DNA of 64,000 nt from Bizionia saleffrena (lineage in GTDB: Bacteria; Bacteroidota; Bacteroidia; Flavobacteriales; Flavobacteriaceae). Location: contig NZ_VSKM01000011.1 of NCBI RefSeq assembly GCF_008086175.1, positions 26,518 to 90,517 of the forward strand. The letters run 5' to 3'. This document shows, in pieces, positions 8,875-18,178 of the stretch (within the stretch, counting starts at the first letter, position 1; every line of letters starts with the position of its first letter). The translations under genes were made by a program, and so were the position numbers. The notes under the pieces are model-generated. The model was not told the DNA's origin and ran no database searches. It was given only the letters and a program-made list of their open reading frames with translations.

Positions 8875-9028
8875 ATAGTTGTAAGAAATCAAAATATGGT
8901 CTACTACATTTGGATTCCTTTTACTTAAATCGACACTTTTAGGCAACCTACTAACGCCTAATCGCTTTAACTAATAGTCAGTCTTTCGGTTTTAGTAGCT
9001 TCAGTCGCCTTATAGGTTTATATCAGTT

Positions 9029-10369
9029 TTATGAATTTCGTAAATCGATTATACGATTTAGTTTCCCTCCTACACTTTTAGGTATTGCTCCACAACAGTT
9101 TAAAGTGACCTTAATGCTTAATCCTATTTTATCTTTTATATTCTTTTTCAATGCATTAGATATGGAAATCAATGCTAAATTTTTTACAACGTCTTCGTTA
9201 GTGAATCCATTTCCTAATCCTATTTCTACCTGAAAATCACTATTGGTTTCCACCTTTACTTCTACTTGATCCGAGAGCCCTTCTTTAGTTACAATTAACT
9301 GATAGTTGGGAGCTAATTGATGGTATCCATTAAATATTTCTTCAATTTGAGTATGAAATAAGTTGACACCTCGAATAATTAACATATCGTCTGCACGCCC
9401 TTTTAACATTCCCATTTTAATGTGAGTTCTAGAAGTACTTTCATCATACGATAGACTACAAATGTCATTGGTCCAATACCTTAAAAAAGGCATCGCTTCT
9501 TTAGTCAGCGTTGTAAATACTAAGACACCTTCCTCACCATAAGGAAGTGGTTCTCCAGTATCTTTATCTACTATTTCTGGAAAAAAATGATCTTCCCAAA
9601 CATAACTCCCTGTACCCTGTTCGTTATACGCTTCTTGAGATACACCAGGTCCAATAACCTCACTAAGCCCATAAATATTAGTAGCTTTTACCCCTAAAGA
9701 AGTCTCAATATCTTTTCTTATAACTTCGGTCCAAGGCTCTGCCCCCAGAATAGCATATTTTAGATTAATATCTGAAATGTTTAAGTTTCTTTTTTCTAAT
9801 TCAAAAGCAATCGTTTGCGCATAGGAAGGTGTGCAGCAAATAACTTCTGGCTGAAAATCTTGCAAAAGAGTTATTTGTCTATCGGTCATTCCTACAGACA
9901 CAGGAACTACCGCCATACCCAATTTCTCTGCTCCGTAGTGTATACCTATACCTCCAGTAAACAAGCCGTAACCATAACTGTTATGCATTTTCATACCCGG
10001 TTTAGCACCGCCTGCCGACAAAGACCTTGCTACTACTTCAGAAAAAACATCCAAATCATTCTTTGTATAAGCGACTACTGTAGGCTTTCCTGTAGTACCA
10101 CTAGAACAGTGAATACGCGCTAATTTATCTTGAGGCACGGTTAAAAACCCAAAAGGATACTGATCTCTTAAGTCCGTTTTTTTCGTAAAAGGAAGCTTAT
10201 GGATGTCATTAATAGATTTTATAGATGAAACGTCTACACCAGCTTCATCAAACAAATTTTTATAAAATGGAACATTTTTATACACGCGATTTACAAGAGT
10301 TACAAGGCGTTCGCTTTGCAGTTTTCTAAGCTTTACTAAAGGAAGTGTCTCTATTTCTTTATTATACAT
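9029..10369 (-). CDS. paaK: Phenylacetate-CoA ligase
   Basis: The AMP-forming ligase that activates phenylacetate to phenylacetyl-CoA, the entry step of the paa pathway. Its 446 residues match the family length. The nucleotide-binding motif SSGTTGKP lies at 89-96, NIYGLSEVIGPGVSQE marks the adenylate region, and the C-terminal domain contains GRADDMLIIRGVNLFHTQIE, typical of PaaK. It is the last gene of the leftward cluster, 11 bases after paaY, so the two are almost certainly co-transcribed. About 150 bases without features separate its end from the Lrp gene. Confidence 0.96.
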   Translation of the reverse strand: MYNKEIETLPLVKLRKLQSERLVTLVNRVYKNVPFYKNLFDEAGVDVSSIKSINDIHKLPFTKKTDLRDQYPFGFLTVPQDKLARIHCSSGTTGKPTVVAYTKNDLDVFSEVVARSLSAGGAKPGMKMHNSYGYGLFTGGIGIHYGAEKLGMAVVPVSVGMTDRQITLLQDFQPEVICCTPSYAQTIAFELEKRNLNISDINLKYAILGAEPWTEVIRKDIETSLGVKATNIYGLSEVIGPGVSQEAYNEQGTGSYVWEDHFFPEIVDKDTGEPLPYGEEGVLVFTTLTKEAMPFLRYWTNDICSLSYDESTSRTHIKMGMLKGRADDMLIIRGVNLFHTQIEEIFNGYHQLAPNYQLIVTKEGLSDQVEVKVETNSDFQVEIGLGNGFTNEDVVKNLALISISNALKKNIKDKIGLSIKVTLNCCGAIPKSVGGKLNRIIDLRNS

Positions 10370-10380
10370 AGTATCCTATT

Positions 10381-10980
10381 TTATTTATTATTTTTAAAAG
10401 CTTGCAATGTTTTATAAAAATCTTCTTGTATTGGTAGGTCTTTTGGTATTTCTCGTAATGGTTCAACTGCTTCTAATGATTCATGGCAATCGGCTGGCAA
10501 TTGTTGATATAATCGTGTACCAGCTGTTTTCCAAGAAATCATTTCATCACTCACTTGTTTTATCACTTTTCCCGGATTACCAACAACCAAACTACGATTA
10601 GGTATTTTAGTTTCGGCTTTTACAAAAGCCATAGCGCCAACAATGCATTCATCACCAATTTCGGCATCGTCCATTATAACGGAATTCATACCAATCAGGC
10701 AGTTTTTGCCCAAATTAGCCCCGTGAATGATAGCACCGTGGCCTACGTGAGCGTTTTCTTTTAGGATAATTGATTTCCCTGGAAACATGTGCACCGTACA
10801 ATTTTCTTGTACATTTACACCGTCTTCTAAAATAATCTGTCCCCAATCTCCGCGAATCGCAGCTCCAGGGCCGATGTAACAGTTTTTACCAATAATTACA
10901 TTTCCAGTAACTGCTGCTTGTGGGTGTACGAAACTACTTTCGTGTACAACAGGCGTGTACCCTTTAAATTTATATATCAT
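10381..10980 (-). CDS. paaY: PaaY-type hexapeptide thioesterase
   Basis: A 199-residue left-handed beta-helix protein of the gamma-carbonic-anhydrase-like family. Hexapeptide turns run through about residues 10-150 (VIIGKNCYIGPGAAI..., NAHVGHGAIIHGANLGKNCLIG), with histidines in HMFPG, HVGHGAIIH placed for metal binding. The tail (TRLYQQLPADCHESLEAVEPL) is characteristic of PaaY, a thioesterase that hydrolyses dead-end CoA esters formed when the ring-opened intermediate cyclises. Its position between paaF and paaK supports that call over a generic carbonic anhydrase. Confidence 0.88.
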   Translation of the reverse strand: MIYKFKGYTPVVHESSFVHPQAAVTGNVIIGKNCYIGPGAAIRGDWGQIILEDGVNVQENCTVHMFPGKSIILKENAHVGHGAIIHGANLGKNCLIGMNSVIMDDAEIGDECIVGAMAFVKAETKIPNRSLVVGNPGKVIKQVSDEMISWKTAGTRLYQQLPADCHESLEAVEPLREIPKDLPIQEDFYKTLQAFKNNK

Positions 10981-11024
10981 ATTATTTATGATTAGTGATT
11001 GGGAAAGATTGGTGAATACCGATT

Positions 11025-11777
11025 TTATTTAAAATCTTTAAGCTTTTCTTTTGTGAATTCGGAAAGCACTAAAGTACCACTAGTGGCAGCGCGTTCAGCT
11101 AAAAGCTCATCCCAGTTTTCAGTACCACTCCAGAAAACGGCTTTCATTTCTTTTATCGCTTCTGGATTGTAAGTACATAAATGTTCGGCAGTTGCATTTA
11201 CAGCGTCGTCTAATTCTTCCATGCTATCATAGACTTGAGCAAATAATCCTTTTTGTTGTGCCCATTCTGCTGAATAAAACGCATTGGCGTCGATAGCGAT
11301 TTGCGACATTGCACTCAAGCCTATTTTACGCTCGATTGCTGGACCGACAACAAATGGTCCGATACCAATATTTAATTCACTTAACTTTATTGCAGCAAAT
11401 TTCGTTGCCATACAATAATCGGTCGACGCTGCTAAACCTACGCCACCTCCAACGGTTTTACCTTGAACACGTCCGATAATGAATTTAGGACATTTACGCA
11501 TCGCGTTAATTACATTGGCAAATCCTGAAAAGAATACTTTTCCAGTCGCCGCATCATTAATATTTATTAATTCGTTAAAACTAGCTCCAGCACAGAACGT
11601 TCTATCTTTTCCACTTTTTAAAACAATAACTTTAATAGCGTCGTTTGTTCCTGCCTCTGTTATGGTTTGTGCTAATTTTGCTAAAATATCTCCCGGTAAG
11701 GAATTGTGCGCAGGATGATAGAATTCTATATGTCCTACTTCGTTTTGTATGTCTAATGTTACGTATGGTGTGTTCAT
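11025..11777 (-). CDS. paaF: Enoyl-CoA hydratase/isomerase, PaaF candidate
   Basis: A crotonase-fold protein of 250 residues. The oxyanion-hole segments are RTFCAGASFNEL and GKTVGGGVGLA. Of the two catalytic glutamates of classical enoyl-CoA hydratase, the second is kept (Glu in KLSELNIG) but the first is replaced by Gly (GGGVGLAA). The sequence is clearly different from the PaaG homologue at 18.2 kb. By elimination in this cluster it should hydrate 2,3-dehydroadipyl-CoA (PaaF), but with one glutamate missing it could be an isomerase or a second PaaG-like enzyme. The crotonase family is certain, the exact step is not. Confidence 0.7.
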   Translation of the reverse strand: MNTPYVTLDIQNEVGHIEFYHPAHNSLPGDILAKLAQTITEAGTNDAIKVIVLKSGKDRTFCAGASFNELININDAATGKVFFSGFANVINAMRKCPKFIIGRVQGKTVGGGVGLAASTDYCMATKFAAIKLSELNIGIGPFVVGPAIERKIGLSAMSQIAIDANAFYSAEWAQQKGLFAQVYDSMEELDDAVNATAEHLCTYNPEAIKEMKAVFWSGTENWDELLAERAATSGTLVLSEFTKEKLKDFK

Positions 11778-12276
11778 CTTTTTTATATATCAATGCGCAG
11801 GTGTTACGCATTCGTATTAATATTTCCTTTAGTAATTTATGAAAGTGTCCAATCGGGATTCATCGCCATTATATTCTACTTCCATTCTCTTTTCCACTTT
11901 TTAGCTGTTTTTTTCTCTTTTAATAGCTACCCTTATAGCGGTATGCTCTTCGAAGTAAACTAGCTTCTAAATATTATAATGGCCTAAGAGGGTTATATAA
12001 GTAGCTACTTTATGTTATTTAATTCTGCTCTGACTATTATTTGTTACCCCAACTTAAAAGAGGTGATTTCTGTCGTGCGTTAAAATATATGTGTAATACT
12101 TTTTAAACATCTCATATAAATTAAGGCGTCTGCGCAATATGTGCGCAGTGACATCCTAATAAAATTACAACAAATGGAACACCCCTTTTCTATTTAAACT
12201 ATCCATCCTATAAAAAACAAAAGCTATTTTCGTTTAGGACAACCGACTTCTCGGGTGTTTCGAACAGTTTAATTTG
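11778..12276. other. 499-bp gap between paaZ and paaF
   Basis: AT-rich, with no open frame that looks coding. It contains a short perfect dyad at 12130-12148 (CTGCGCA-ATATG-TGCGCAG) and the left arm of the long inverted repeat that covers the paaZ stop codon. The gap is by far the longest inside the paa cluster, so paaF-paaY-paaK may have their own promoter here. Confidence 0.5.
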
Positions 12277-12301
12277 TTACAGCAAATTGAACTGTTCGAA
12301 A
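12258..12301. repeat. 19-bp inverted repeat spanning the paaZ stop codon
   Basis: The arms TTTCGAACAGTTTAATTTG (12258-12276) and its near-complement (12283-12301, one mismatch) flank the last Leu codon and stop codon of paaZ. The right arm encodes the C-terminal FEQFNL residues. No T-run follows, so it is not a standard terminator. It may be an mRNA 3'-end stabiliser. Confidence 0.75.
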
Positions 12302-14775
12302 TGATGATTAAGGTGTTTACGCTCTAATAAATACCATTCGTATTTATTCATATCACCAAAAACCATATTCTTTAAAACAACGTCCGAATTTTCTTTGAAG
12401 AATAACAGATATGCGTCTCTTGCTTCTACTAATTTTGCTTTAGCTGTTTCGAAATCTGGGTGTTTTAAATCTTCTAATTCGCCTTTTTTATAAGTTGGGA
12501 ATACTGTTCCTTTAGGAAACTTATCATAAGTATATAATGAATTATGGACTTTCTCCACTATTTCCTCAGGCGTTACGCAATTGAAATCCTGGATTTCCCC
12601 TGATGCTATTCTATACCCCTCTTCTAAATGTTCTAATAAATGTTGAGGTGTCAAAATACCCCATTGTGGTTTTGTGTCTGCCGTTAATATACTTAAACAG
12701 TCTTCTATTTTCTCATCGGTAATTTCTACAAACGTTTCTTGTTTCTTTTGTACCATAGTTAAAATAGTAGCGACGGCGACAAGTTCGTCTTCGGCATCGA
12801 AAACCTCAACAAACCATTTAACAATTCCGCTTGGGTGTTCTGCCGAAGCAACATCTCTATCTACTTTTTGCTTACATGTTAAACGTGCATAAACGGTATC
12901 GTTATGGTATAACGGACGTAAAAAACGGCAATCTTCTAATCCGTAGTTAGCAGAAACCGGTCCTTTGTTTGGATATACAAATAACCCTGCCGCTGCCGAA
13001 ATTATAAAATAACCATGTGCTGTTCTTTTTTCGAAAATACTGCCCTCTAAAGACGTGATATCGGTGTGCGCATAAAAATGATCCCAAGTGACATTGGCAA
13101 AATTAATGATATCGGTATCTGTAAACGTTCTTTTGTGCGTTTTTAAAGACATCCCCGGTTGGATATCTTCCCAATGGTATTTAAACGGATGCTGTGGGGC
13201 GTCCTTATATTTTGAGTTAGGCTGATAAATACCTGTAATTTCTGTTAATGTACTTGGAGAACCTTGAATAGCGGTACGCTGCATATAGTGTTTTACACCT
13301 CGCATTCCACCCATTTCTTCTCCTCCACCAGCGCGCCCGGGTCCACCGTGCACTAAACTTGGTAACGGCGATCCGTGGCCCGTGCTTTCTTTTGCACTCT
13401 CACGATTGATTACTAAAATTCTTCCGTGGTGACTTGCTGCATTGATAACATAATCTTTAGCAATTGCATCGTTATTTGTGGTGATAGAAGACACTAACGA
13501 CCCTTTACCTAATTGCGCTAAAGTTATTGCTTCGTCTAAGCTCTTGTACGGCATAATGGTACTTACTGGACCAAAAGCTTCTGTTTCGTGCACCGCTAAG
13601 TTTTTAAAAGGGTCATCTTCGCGTAATAAAATAGGTGAGATAAACGCCCCTTTTGAAGCATCGGCTCCAATAGTTTTAACGTGGTTTAAATCGCCATAAA
13701 CTATTTTTGCTGTTTTAGACAATTCTTGAACGCGCTCGCGAACTTCTGCCACTTGCTCTTTACTTACTAAAGCGCCCATTCGCACTTCTTTTAATCGCGG
13801 ATCTCCAATAGTGACTTTATCTAAAGCCTTACCTAAAGCAATCTGAACATCTTCGACTAAATTTTGAGGCACAATAATACGACGGATAGCCGTACATTTC
13901 TGTCCCGCTTTCACGGTCATTTCTGTACGGACTTCTTTTATAAACAAATCGAATTCTGGTGTTCCCGGTACGGCATCTTCTCCAAGAACTGAAGCGTTTA
14001 ATGAATCGGCTTCCATAGTAAAAGGCACCGATTCGTCTATGATACGTTGATGTGATTTTAATAAACGACCAGTAGTTGCCGATCCTGTAAACGTTACGAC
14101 ATCTTGAGACCCTACACCATCTAAAATAGTTCGTGCAGAACCTGCTATTAATTGTAACGCTCCTTCTGGTAAAATACCTGAAGCTATAATTTCGCGAACA
14201 ACAGCCTCGGTTAAAAAAGACGTATTTGTTGCTGGTTTTACTACTGCCGGCATTCCTGCCATCCAATTAACTGCACATTTCTCTAACATTCCCCAAACTG
14301 GAAAATTGAAAGAATTAATATGAATCGCGACCCCTCGTTTAGGCACCAGAATATGATGGGCCATAAAGCGTCCGCCACGAGATAAATCGATAGGTTCGCC
14401 TTCTACGTGATACGACTGATTAGGGAATAATTTACGCAAGGATGCATTGGCGAATAAGTTTCCGAAACCTCCTTCAATATCTATCCAGCTATCTACTTTT
14501 GTTGCTCCGGTACGGTAACTTAATTCATAAAAAGCGGCTTTCCTTTTCGTTAAGTACAGCGCTAAAGATTTTAGCATATTACCGCGCTCTTGAAAAGTCA
14601 TTTTTCTAAGGACTTCACCTCCTTTTGTTCTTCCATATTGAAGAATTTCGGCAAAGTCTAAGCCTTCGGTATCAGATAGTGCTACAATTTCTCCAGTAAC
14701 GGCGTCGTGCATTGGCACACCTTCTCCATTACCTTCTATCCATTGCCCTGTGACGTAATTCTGTAATTTTTTCAT
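12277..14775 (-). CDS. paaZ: PaaZ ring-opening enzyme with extra C-terminal DinB/DUF1569-like domain
   Basis: The bifunctional enzyme that hydrolyses oxepin-CoA and oxidises the resulting semialdehyde. Residues 1-515 are the aldehyde dehydrogenase, with Glu255 (MEADSLN) and Cys294 (GQKCTAI), almost the numbering of E. coli PaaZ. Residues about 525-680 are the MaoC-like hydratase with Asp565 and His570 (WDHFYAH). The protein then continues for about 150 residues beyond the usual end near 680. That tail (684-832) has [17 protein letters not shown] and a closing [12 protein letters not shown], histidines placed as in DinB-like/DUF1569 four-helix domains. Similar longer PaaZ forms may be common in flavobacteria, which I cannot check here. 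The function of the tail is unknown. Confidence 0.93.
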   Translation of the reverse strand: MKKLQNYVTGQWIEGNGEGVPMHDAVTGEIVALSDTEGLDFAEILQYGRTKGGEVLRKMTFQERGNMLKSLALYLTKRKAAFYELSYRTGATKVDSWIDIEGGFGNLFANASLRKLFPNQSYHVEGEPIDLSRGGRFMAHHILVPKRGVAIHINSFNFPVWGMLEKCAVNWMAGMPAVVKPATNTSFLTEAVVREIIASGILPEGALQLIAGSARTILDGVGSQDVVTFTGSATTGRLLKSHQRIIDESVPFTMEADSLNASVLGEDAVPGTPEFDLFIKEVRTEMTVKAGQKCTAIRRIIVPQNLVEDVQIALGKALDKVTIGDPRLKEVRMGALVSKEQVAEVRERVQELSKTAKIVYGDLNHVKTIGADASKGAFISPILLREDDPFKNLAVHETEAFGPVSTIMPYKSLDEAITLAQLGKGSLVSSITTNNDAIAKDYVINAASHHGRILVINRESAKESTGHGSPLPSLVHGGPGRAGGGEEMGGMRGVKHYMQRTAIQGSPSTLTEITGIYQPNSKYKDAPQHPFKYHWEDIQPGMSLKTHKRTFTDTDIINFANVTWDHFYAHTDITSLEGSIFEKRTAHGYFIISAAAGLFVYPNKGPVSANYGLEDCRFLRPLYHNDTVYARLTCKQKVDRDVASAEHPSGIVKWFVEVFDAEDELVAVATILTMVQKKQETFVEITDEKIEDCLSILTADTKPQWGILTPQHLLEHLEEGYRIASGEIQDFNCVTPEEIVEKVHNSLYTYDKFPKGTVFPTYKKGELEDLKHPDFETAKAKLVEARDAYLLFFKENSDVVLKNMVFGDMNKYEWYLLERKHLNHHFEQFNLL

Positions 14776-14887
14776 CGATTACTATTTTATCTTTTCCTAA
14801 ATAAAAGGAAACTATGATTTATCTATCTCGATTGTATTTATCTAAACACAGTCTCGAAATGATCTGTTTATTTTAAACCGTTTTACT

Positions 14888-14977
14888 GCGTTAGCGATTA
14901 AACGGTGTGTTTTGAGCTCTCCAGACTTTTTGTGTCTGGAAGCGAGTAGTGCAAGCGCGACCCTTGTGGTAACGCCC
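14888..14977. repeat. Dispersed palindromic repeat, copy 2
   Basis: A 90-bp relative of the 5700-5785 element, from GCGTTAGCGATT to TGTGGTAACGCCC. The last 23 or so bases (AGCGCGACCCTTGTGGTAAC...) are identical to copy 1. The inner stem is CTCCAGAC paired with GTCTGGAAG, a different sequence but the same structure. It lies 5 bases beyond the thiolase stop codon, in the 207-bp gap before paaZ. Confidence 0.85.
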
Positions 14978-14982
14978 AAATG

Positions 14983-16194
14983 CTACTTGCTTACGTTTTC
15001 AATAATGGCGGCGTAACCTTGACCAACCCCAACACACATTGTAATTAAGGCGTAACGCTTGCTCTGTTCTTTCAGTTCTATAGCGGCCGAAAAGGCAAGT
15101 CTTGCACCCGTAACGCCAAGCGGGTGACCAATGGCTATAGCACCTCCGTTTGGATTTAATCGTGGATCGTTATCTGCCAATCCCCAAGCACGTGTGCACG
15201 CTAAAGCTTGAGCAGCAAAGGCTTCGTTAAGTTCGATGATATCGATATCGTCCATAGTCAACCCGGCTTTTGCTAAGGCTTTATTTGAAGCTTCGACTGG
15301 GCCAATTCCCATAATTCTTGGCGCGACACCGACAACTGCCGAACTAACGATGCGCGCTAGTGGTTTTAAATTGTATTTTTTTACAGCGTCTTCTGAAGCG
15401 ATAATGGTCGCTACTGCACCGTCGTTTAATCCTGAAGAATTTCCTGCTGTTACGCTTCCTCCTTCTTTTTTAAATGCTGGGCGAAGTTTTCCTAATATGT
15501 CTAAAGAGGTCGTTGGTTTTACAAACTCATCTTTTGAAAATTTAATAGGATCTTTTTTACGTTGCGGAATTTCGACGGTTATAATTTCTTTTGCTAAACG
15601 GCCATTTTCTTGCGCTTTAGTCGCTTTTGTCTGACTCCAATAAGCAAAAATATCTTGATCTTCTCGCGAGATATTGAATTTTTCGACAAGGTTTTCTGCC
15701 GTATTCCCCATACCGTCTGTACCGTATTGCTGTTGCATTTTAGGATTGATAAAACGCCATCCGAAAGTAGAATCGTACAGTTTAGAATCGCCTCCAAATG
15801 CTGATGATGGTTTTGCCATTACGTAGGGCCCACGCGTCATATTCTCAACTCCTCCAGAAATAAACACATCGCCATCTCCTGCTTTAATAGCTCGATTAGC
15901 GTGAATAATTGCCGACAATCCTGAGGCACATAAACGGTTTACGGTTTCTCCTGGGACTGTAACTGGTAATCCTGCTAATAATGACGACATTCTCGCCACG
16001 TTACGGTTGTCTTCTCCCGCCTGATTGGCGCAACCCATTATAACATCGTCGTAAGCTTCTTTTGGAATACTAGGATTTCTTTTTACTATTTCTGAAATGA
16101 CCAAGGCGCCTAAATCGTCTGTACGAACAGCGGAAAGTGTTCCTTTGTAACTTCCTATTGGCGTTCTTATACCATCTATTATATATGCTTCCAT
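14983..16194 (-). CDS. paaJ: 3-oxoadipyl-CoA/3-oxo-5,6-dehydrosuberyl-CoA thiolase
   Basis: A thiolase of 403 residues that cleaves the beta-keto CoA esters of the paa pathway to acetyl-CoA and, finally, succinyl-CoA. The acyl-accepting Cys89 lies in NRLCASG, and the C-terminal GGAIAIGHPLG and TMCVGVGQG carry the catalytic His and Cys. The segment GCANQAGEDNRNVARMSSLLAGLP is typical of the PaaJ/PcaF subgroup rather than general acetoacetyl-CoA thiolases. It lies between paaI and paaZ in the leftward cluster. Confidence 0.93.
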   Translation of the reverse strand: MEAYIIDGIRTPIGSYKGTLSAVRTDDLGALVISEIVKRNPSIPKEAYDDVIMGCANQAGEDNRNVARMSSLLAGLPVTVPGETVNRLCASGLSAIIHANRAIKAGDGDVFISGGVENMTRGPYVMAKPSSAFGGDSKLYDSTFGWRFINPKMQQQYGTDGMGNTAENLVEKFNISREDQDIFAYWSQTKATKAQENGRLAKEIITVEIPQRKKDPIKFSKDEFVKPTTSLDILGKLRPAFKKEGGSVTAGNSSGLNDGAVATIIASEDAVKKYNLKPLARIVSSAVVGVAPRIMGIGPVEASNKALAKAGLTMDDIDIIELNEAFAAQALACTRAWGLADNDPRLNPNGGAIAIGHPLGVTGARLAFSAAIELKEQSKRYALITMCVGVGQGYAAIIENVSK

Positions 16195-16338
16195 TTTATT
16201 ATTTTATTTTTAATTGCCGATGTTAGATTACGGTTTTTGAAGCCTCATTTGCTTCGTTAACTTTTATCTCATCTTGCCATTATACTATTTTTATATTTTT
16301 AATCTAAGGACTTTTATACCTTTGTATTACAAGACATT

Positions 16339-16749
16339 TTATTCCCAGTCTTTATTTGTACGATACACTACGCCTTTAAACAAAGCAACTAATTCGTCAC
16401 CTCGCTTTACTTCTATAATATTAAACCCTAGCTTATTTTTTACGGATTCTATAACAGATTCTGCCGTAATATAATCGCCTTCGTTCAATGCTTCAATATG
16501 ATTAATACTGGTTTCTATAGACACAGCAAATTTTCCGTGAGTGTTTGCGGCAAAACCAAAAGCGGTATCAGCTAGGGAATAACTTATTCCGCCGTGCGCT
16601 TTACCCATACTGTTTAGCATTTCCTTTCTAATCGTCATTGCGACTTTGCAACGTCCTATTTCAGAGTCTAGAATTTCTATTCCTAACCACGTACTATAGG
16701 AGTCGAGACTTAGCATATTTTTAGGTATGAGGTGTCCTTTTGTAGGCAT
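16339..16749 (-). CDS. paaI: PaaI hotdog-fold thioesterase
   Basis: A 136-residue hotdog thioesterase. The family signature runs MLNSMGKAHGGISYSLADTAFGFAANTHG, with the HGG turn and the catalytic Asp of SLADTAFG. PaaI hydrolyses hydroxyphenylacetyl-CoA and related esters to recover CoA when ring-modified intermediates accumulate. It stands 144 bases upstream of paaJ and downstream of paaH. Length and motif fit the family closely. Confidence 0.9.
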   Translation of the reverse strand: MPTKGHLIPKNMLSLDSYSTWLGIEILDSEIGRCKVAMTIRKEMLNSMGKAHGGISYSLADTAFGFAANTHGKFAVSIETSINHIEALNEGDYITAESVIESVKNKLGFNIIEVKRGDELVALFKGVVYRTNKDWE

Positions 16750-16896
16750 TAGCTATTTGGTATTAGTGATTAGGTGTTATTTTTTTATAGTAAAACAGTC
16801 CTTCGATTACACTCTAGGAAACCTCTGTTTCACTTAAAACATCGTCCCAGTTTTTTTTTTAAGAATTCCTACGTTGCAATCGTAATAACTACGTAT

Positions 16897-18051
16897 TTAA
16901 AAGAATGTTTTGTTTTCATTTTTCATTCTTCTAAGCAATGGACTGCAGCGGTATCTATCTTCGTGATAGTCGTTGTATAAAGCATCTAATTTTGAAACGC
17001 ACCAATTGATACCTTTTTCATCTGCCCAAGCCAATAATCCTTTTGGATAGTTCACCCCTTTCGTCATTGCTATATCAATATCTTCGGCCGAAGCGATATT
17101 TAAAAACAGCGCATCTGCTGCTTCGTTAATTAACATTACCAATACGCGATCGAAAATTGTTTGTGCTAAAACTTTATCTTCTTTCGGTTCTGCGTTTAAA
17201 GCGCCTTCTGAATAATCATAAAATCCTTTCCCTGATTTTCTTCCTAAATATCCTGCTTCGGCAAATCGTTTTTGCGTAAACGACGGTTTGTATCTTGGGT
17301 CGAAATAGAACGCTGTAAACACTGTTTCGGTTACGGTATAATTAACATCGTTACCTATAAAATCCATTAATTCGAAGGGTCCCATTCTAAACTTTCCGAT
17401 GGTTTTCAAACTGTAATCGATAGTTGCAAAATCGGCAATTCCTTCTTCGTAAATACGCAACGATTCGCCATAAAATGGTCGCGCTACTCTATTAACAATA
17501 AATCCTGGTGTGTCTTTCGCTACCGCAACAACTTTTTTCCAATCTAATAGGGTTTGCTTTGCTTTTTCTAAAACTTCTTTTGAGGTTTGAATAGCGGGTA
17601 CAACCTCAACTAACTTCATTAATGGTGCTGGATTAAAAAAGTGGATGCCAACACAACGTTCTGGTTTTTGCAATGATGCCGCTATCGAGGCTATGGACAA
17701 GCTTGACGTGTTCGAAGCAATTATACAGTCCTCTGAAACATAACGTTCAAGTTCTATAAACACGTTCTTTTTAACCTCTATGTTTTCAACAATAGCTTCA
17801 ATTGTTACATTAGAATCTGATAATTCTTTTAAAGTATTAACATAAGAGATATTAGATTGAATACGCGTTTTCTCGTCGGCATCAACGCGTCCTTTTTCTA
17901 TTAAACGTGTTAATATTTTTTCTAAAGCGGCTTTGGCTTTATCTAAAGCAGATTGGTTTAGATCAAATAATTTAACAGTACAACCTGCTGTCGATGCGAC
18001 TTGCGCTATTCCGGAACCCATTGTTCCTGCTCCTATTATTCCTACGTTCAT
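16897..18051 (-). CDS. paaH: 3-hydroxyadipyl-CoA dehydrogenase
   Basis: An NAD-dependent 3-hydroxyacyl-CoA dehydrogenase, 384 residues. It opens with the Rossmann motif GIIGAGTMGSGIAQVAS (residues 4-20). The catalytic region includes VGIHFFNPAPLMKLVEVVP and the first C-terminal helical domain GFIVNRVARPFYGESLRIYEEG, and a second, shorter C-terminal domain ends the protein (DRVLVMLINEAADALFLNIASAEDIDIAMTKGVNYPKG). In this cluster it should oxidise 3-hydroxyadipyl-CoA to 3-oxoadipyl-CoA. It lies directly downstream of paaG. Confidence 0.92.
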   Translation of the reverse strand: MNVGIIGAGTMGSGIAQVASTAGCTVKLFDLNQSALDKAKAALEKILTRLIEKGRVDADEKTRIQSNISYVNTLKELSDSNVTIEAIVENIEVKKNVFIELERYVSEDCIIASNTSSLSIASIAASLQKPERCVGIHFFNPAPLMKLVEVVPAIQTSKEVLEKAKQTLLDWKKVVAVAKDTPGFIVNRVARPFYGESLRIYEEGIADFATIDYSLKTIGKFRMGPFELMDFIGNDVNYTVTETVFTAFYFDPRYKPSFTQKRFAEAGYLGRKSGKGFYDYSEGALNAEPKEDKVLAQTIFDRVLVMLINEAADALFLNIASAEDIDIAMTKGVNYPKGLLAWADEKGINWCVSKLDALYNDYHEDRYRCSPLLRRMKNENKTFF

Positions 18052-18178
18052 ATATTAATATCTAATTTTGAATGTTGAATACAGAAAATTGAATCACACA
18101 CGCTTAGTTGTGCTTATATTCCGTATTCTAAAACATTCTTTTTTGTTATTATGAGATGCTTAACTATTATATTACTAC

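Noticed and set aside
13829..14266. A 145-codon minus-strand frame inside paaZ
   Set aside because: It runs in the same direction as paaZ in another frame, with a composition (Arg, Ser, Cys, Tyr) typical of a shifted reading. No start context or family match.
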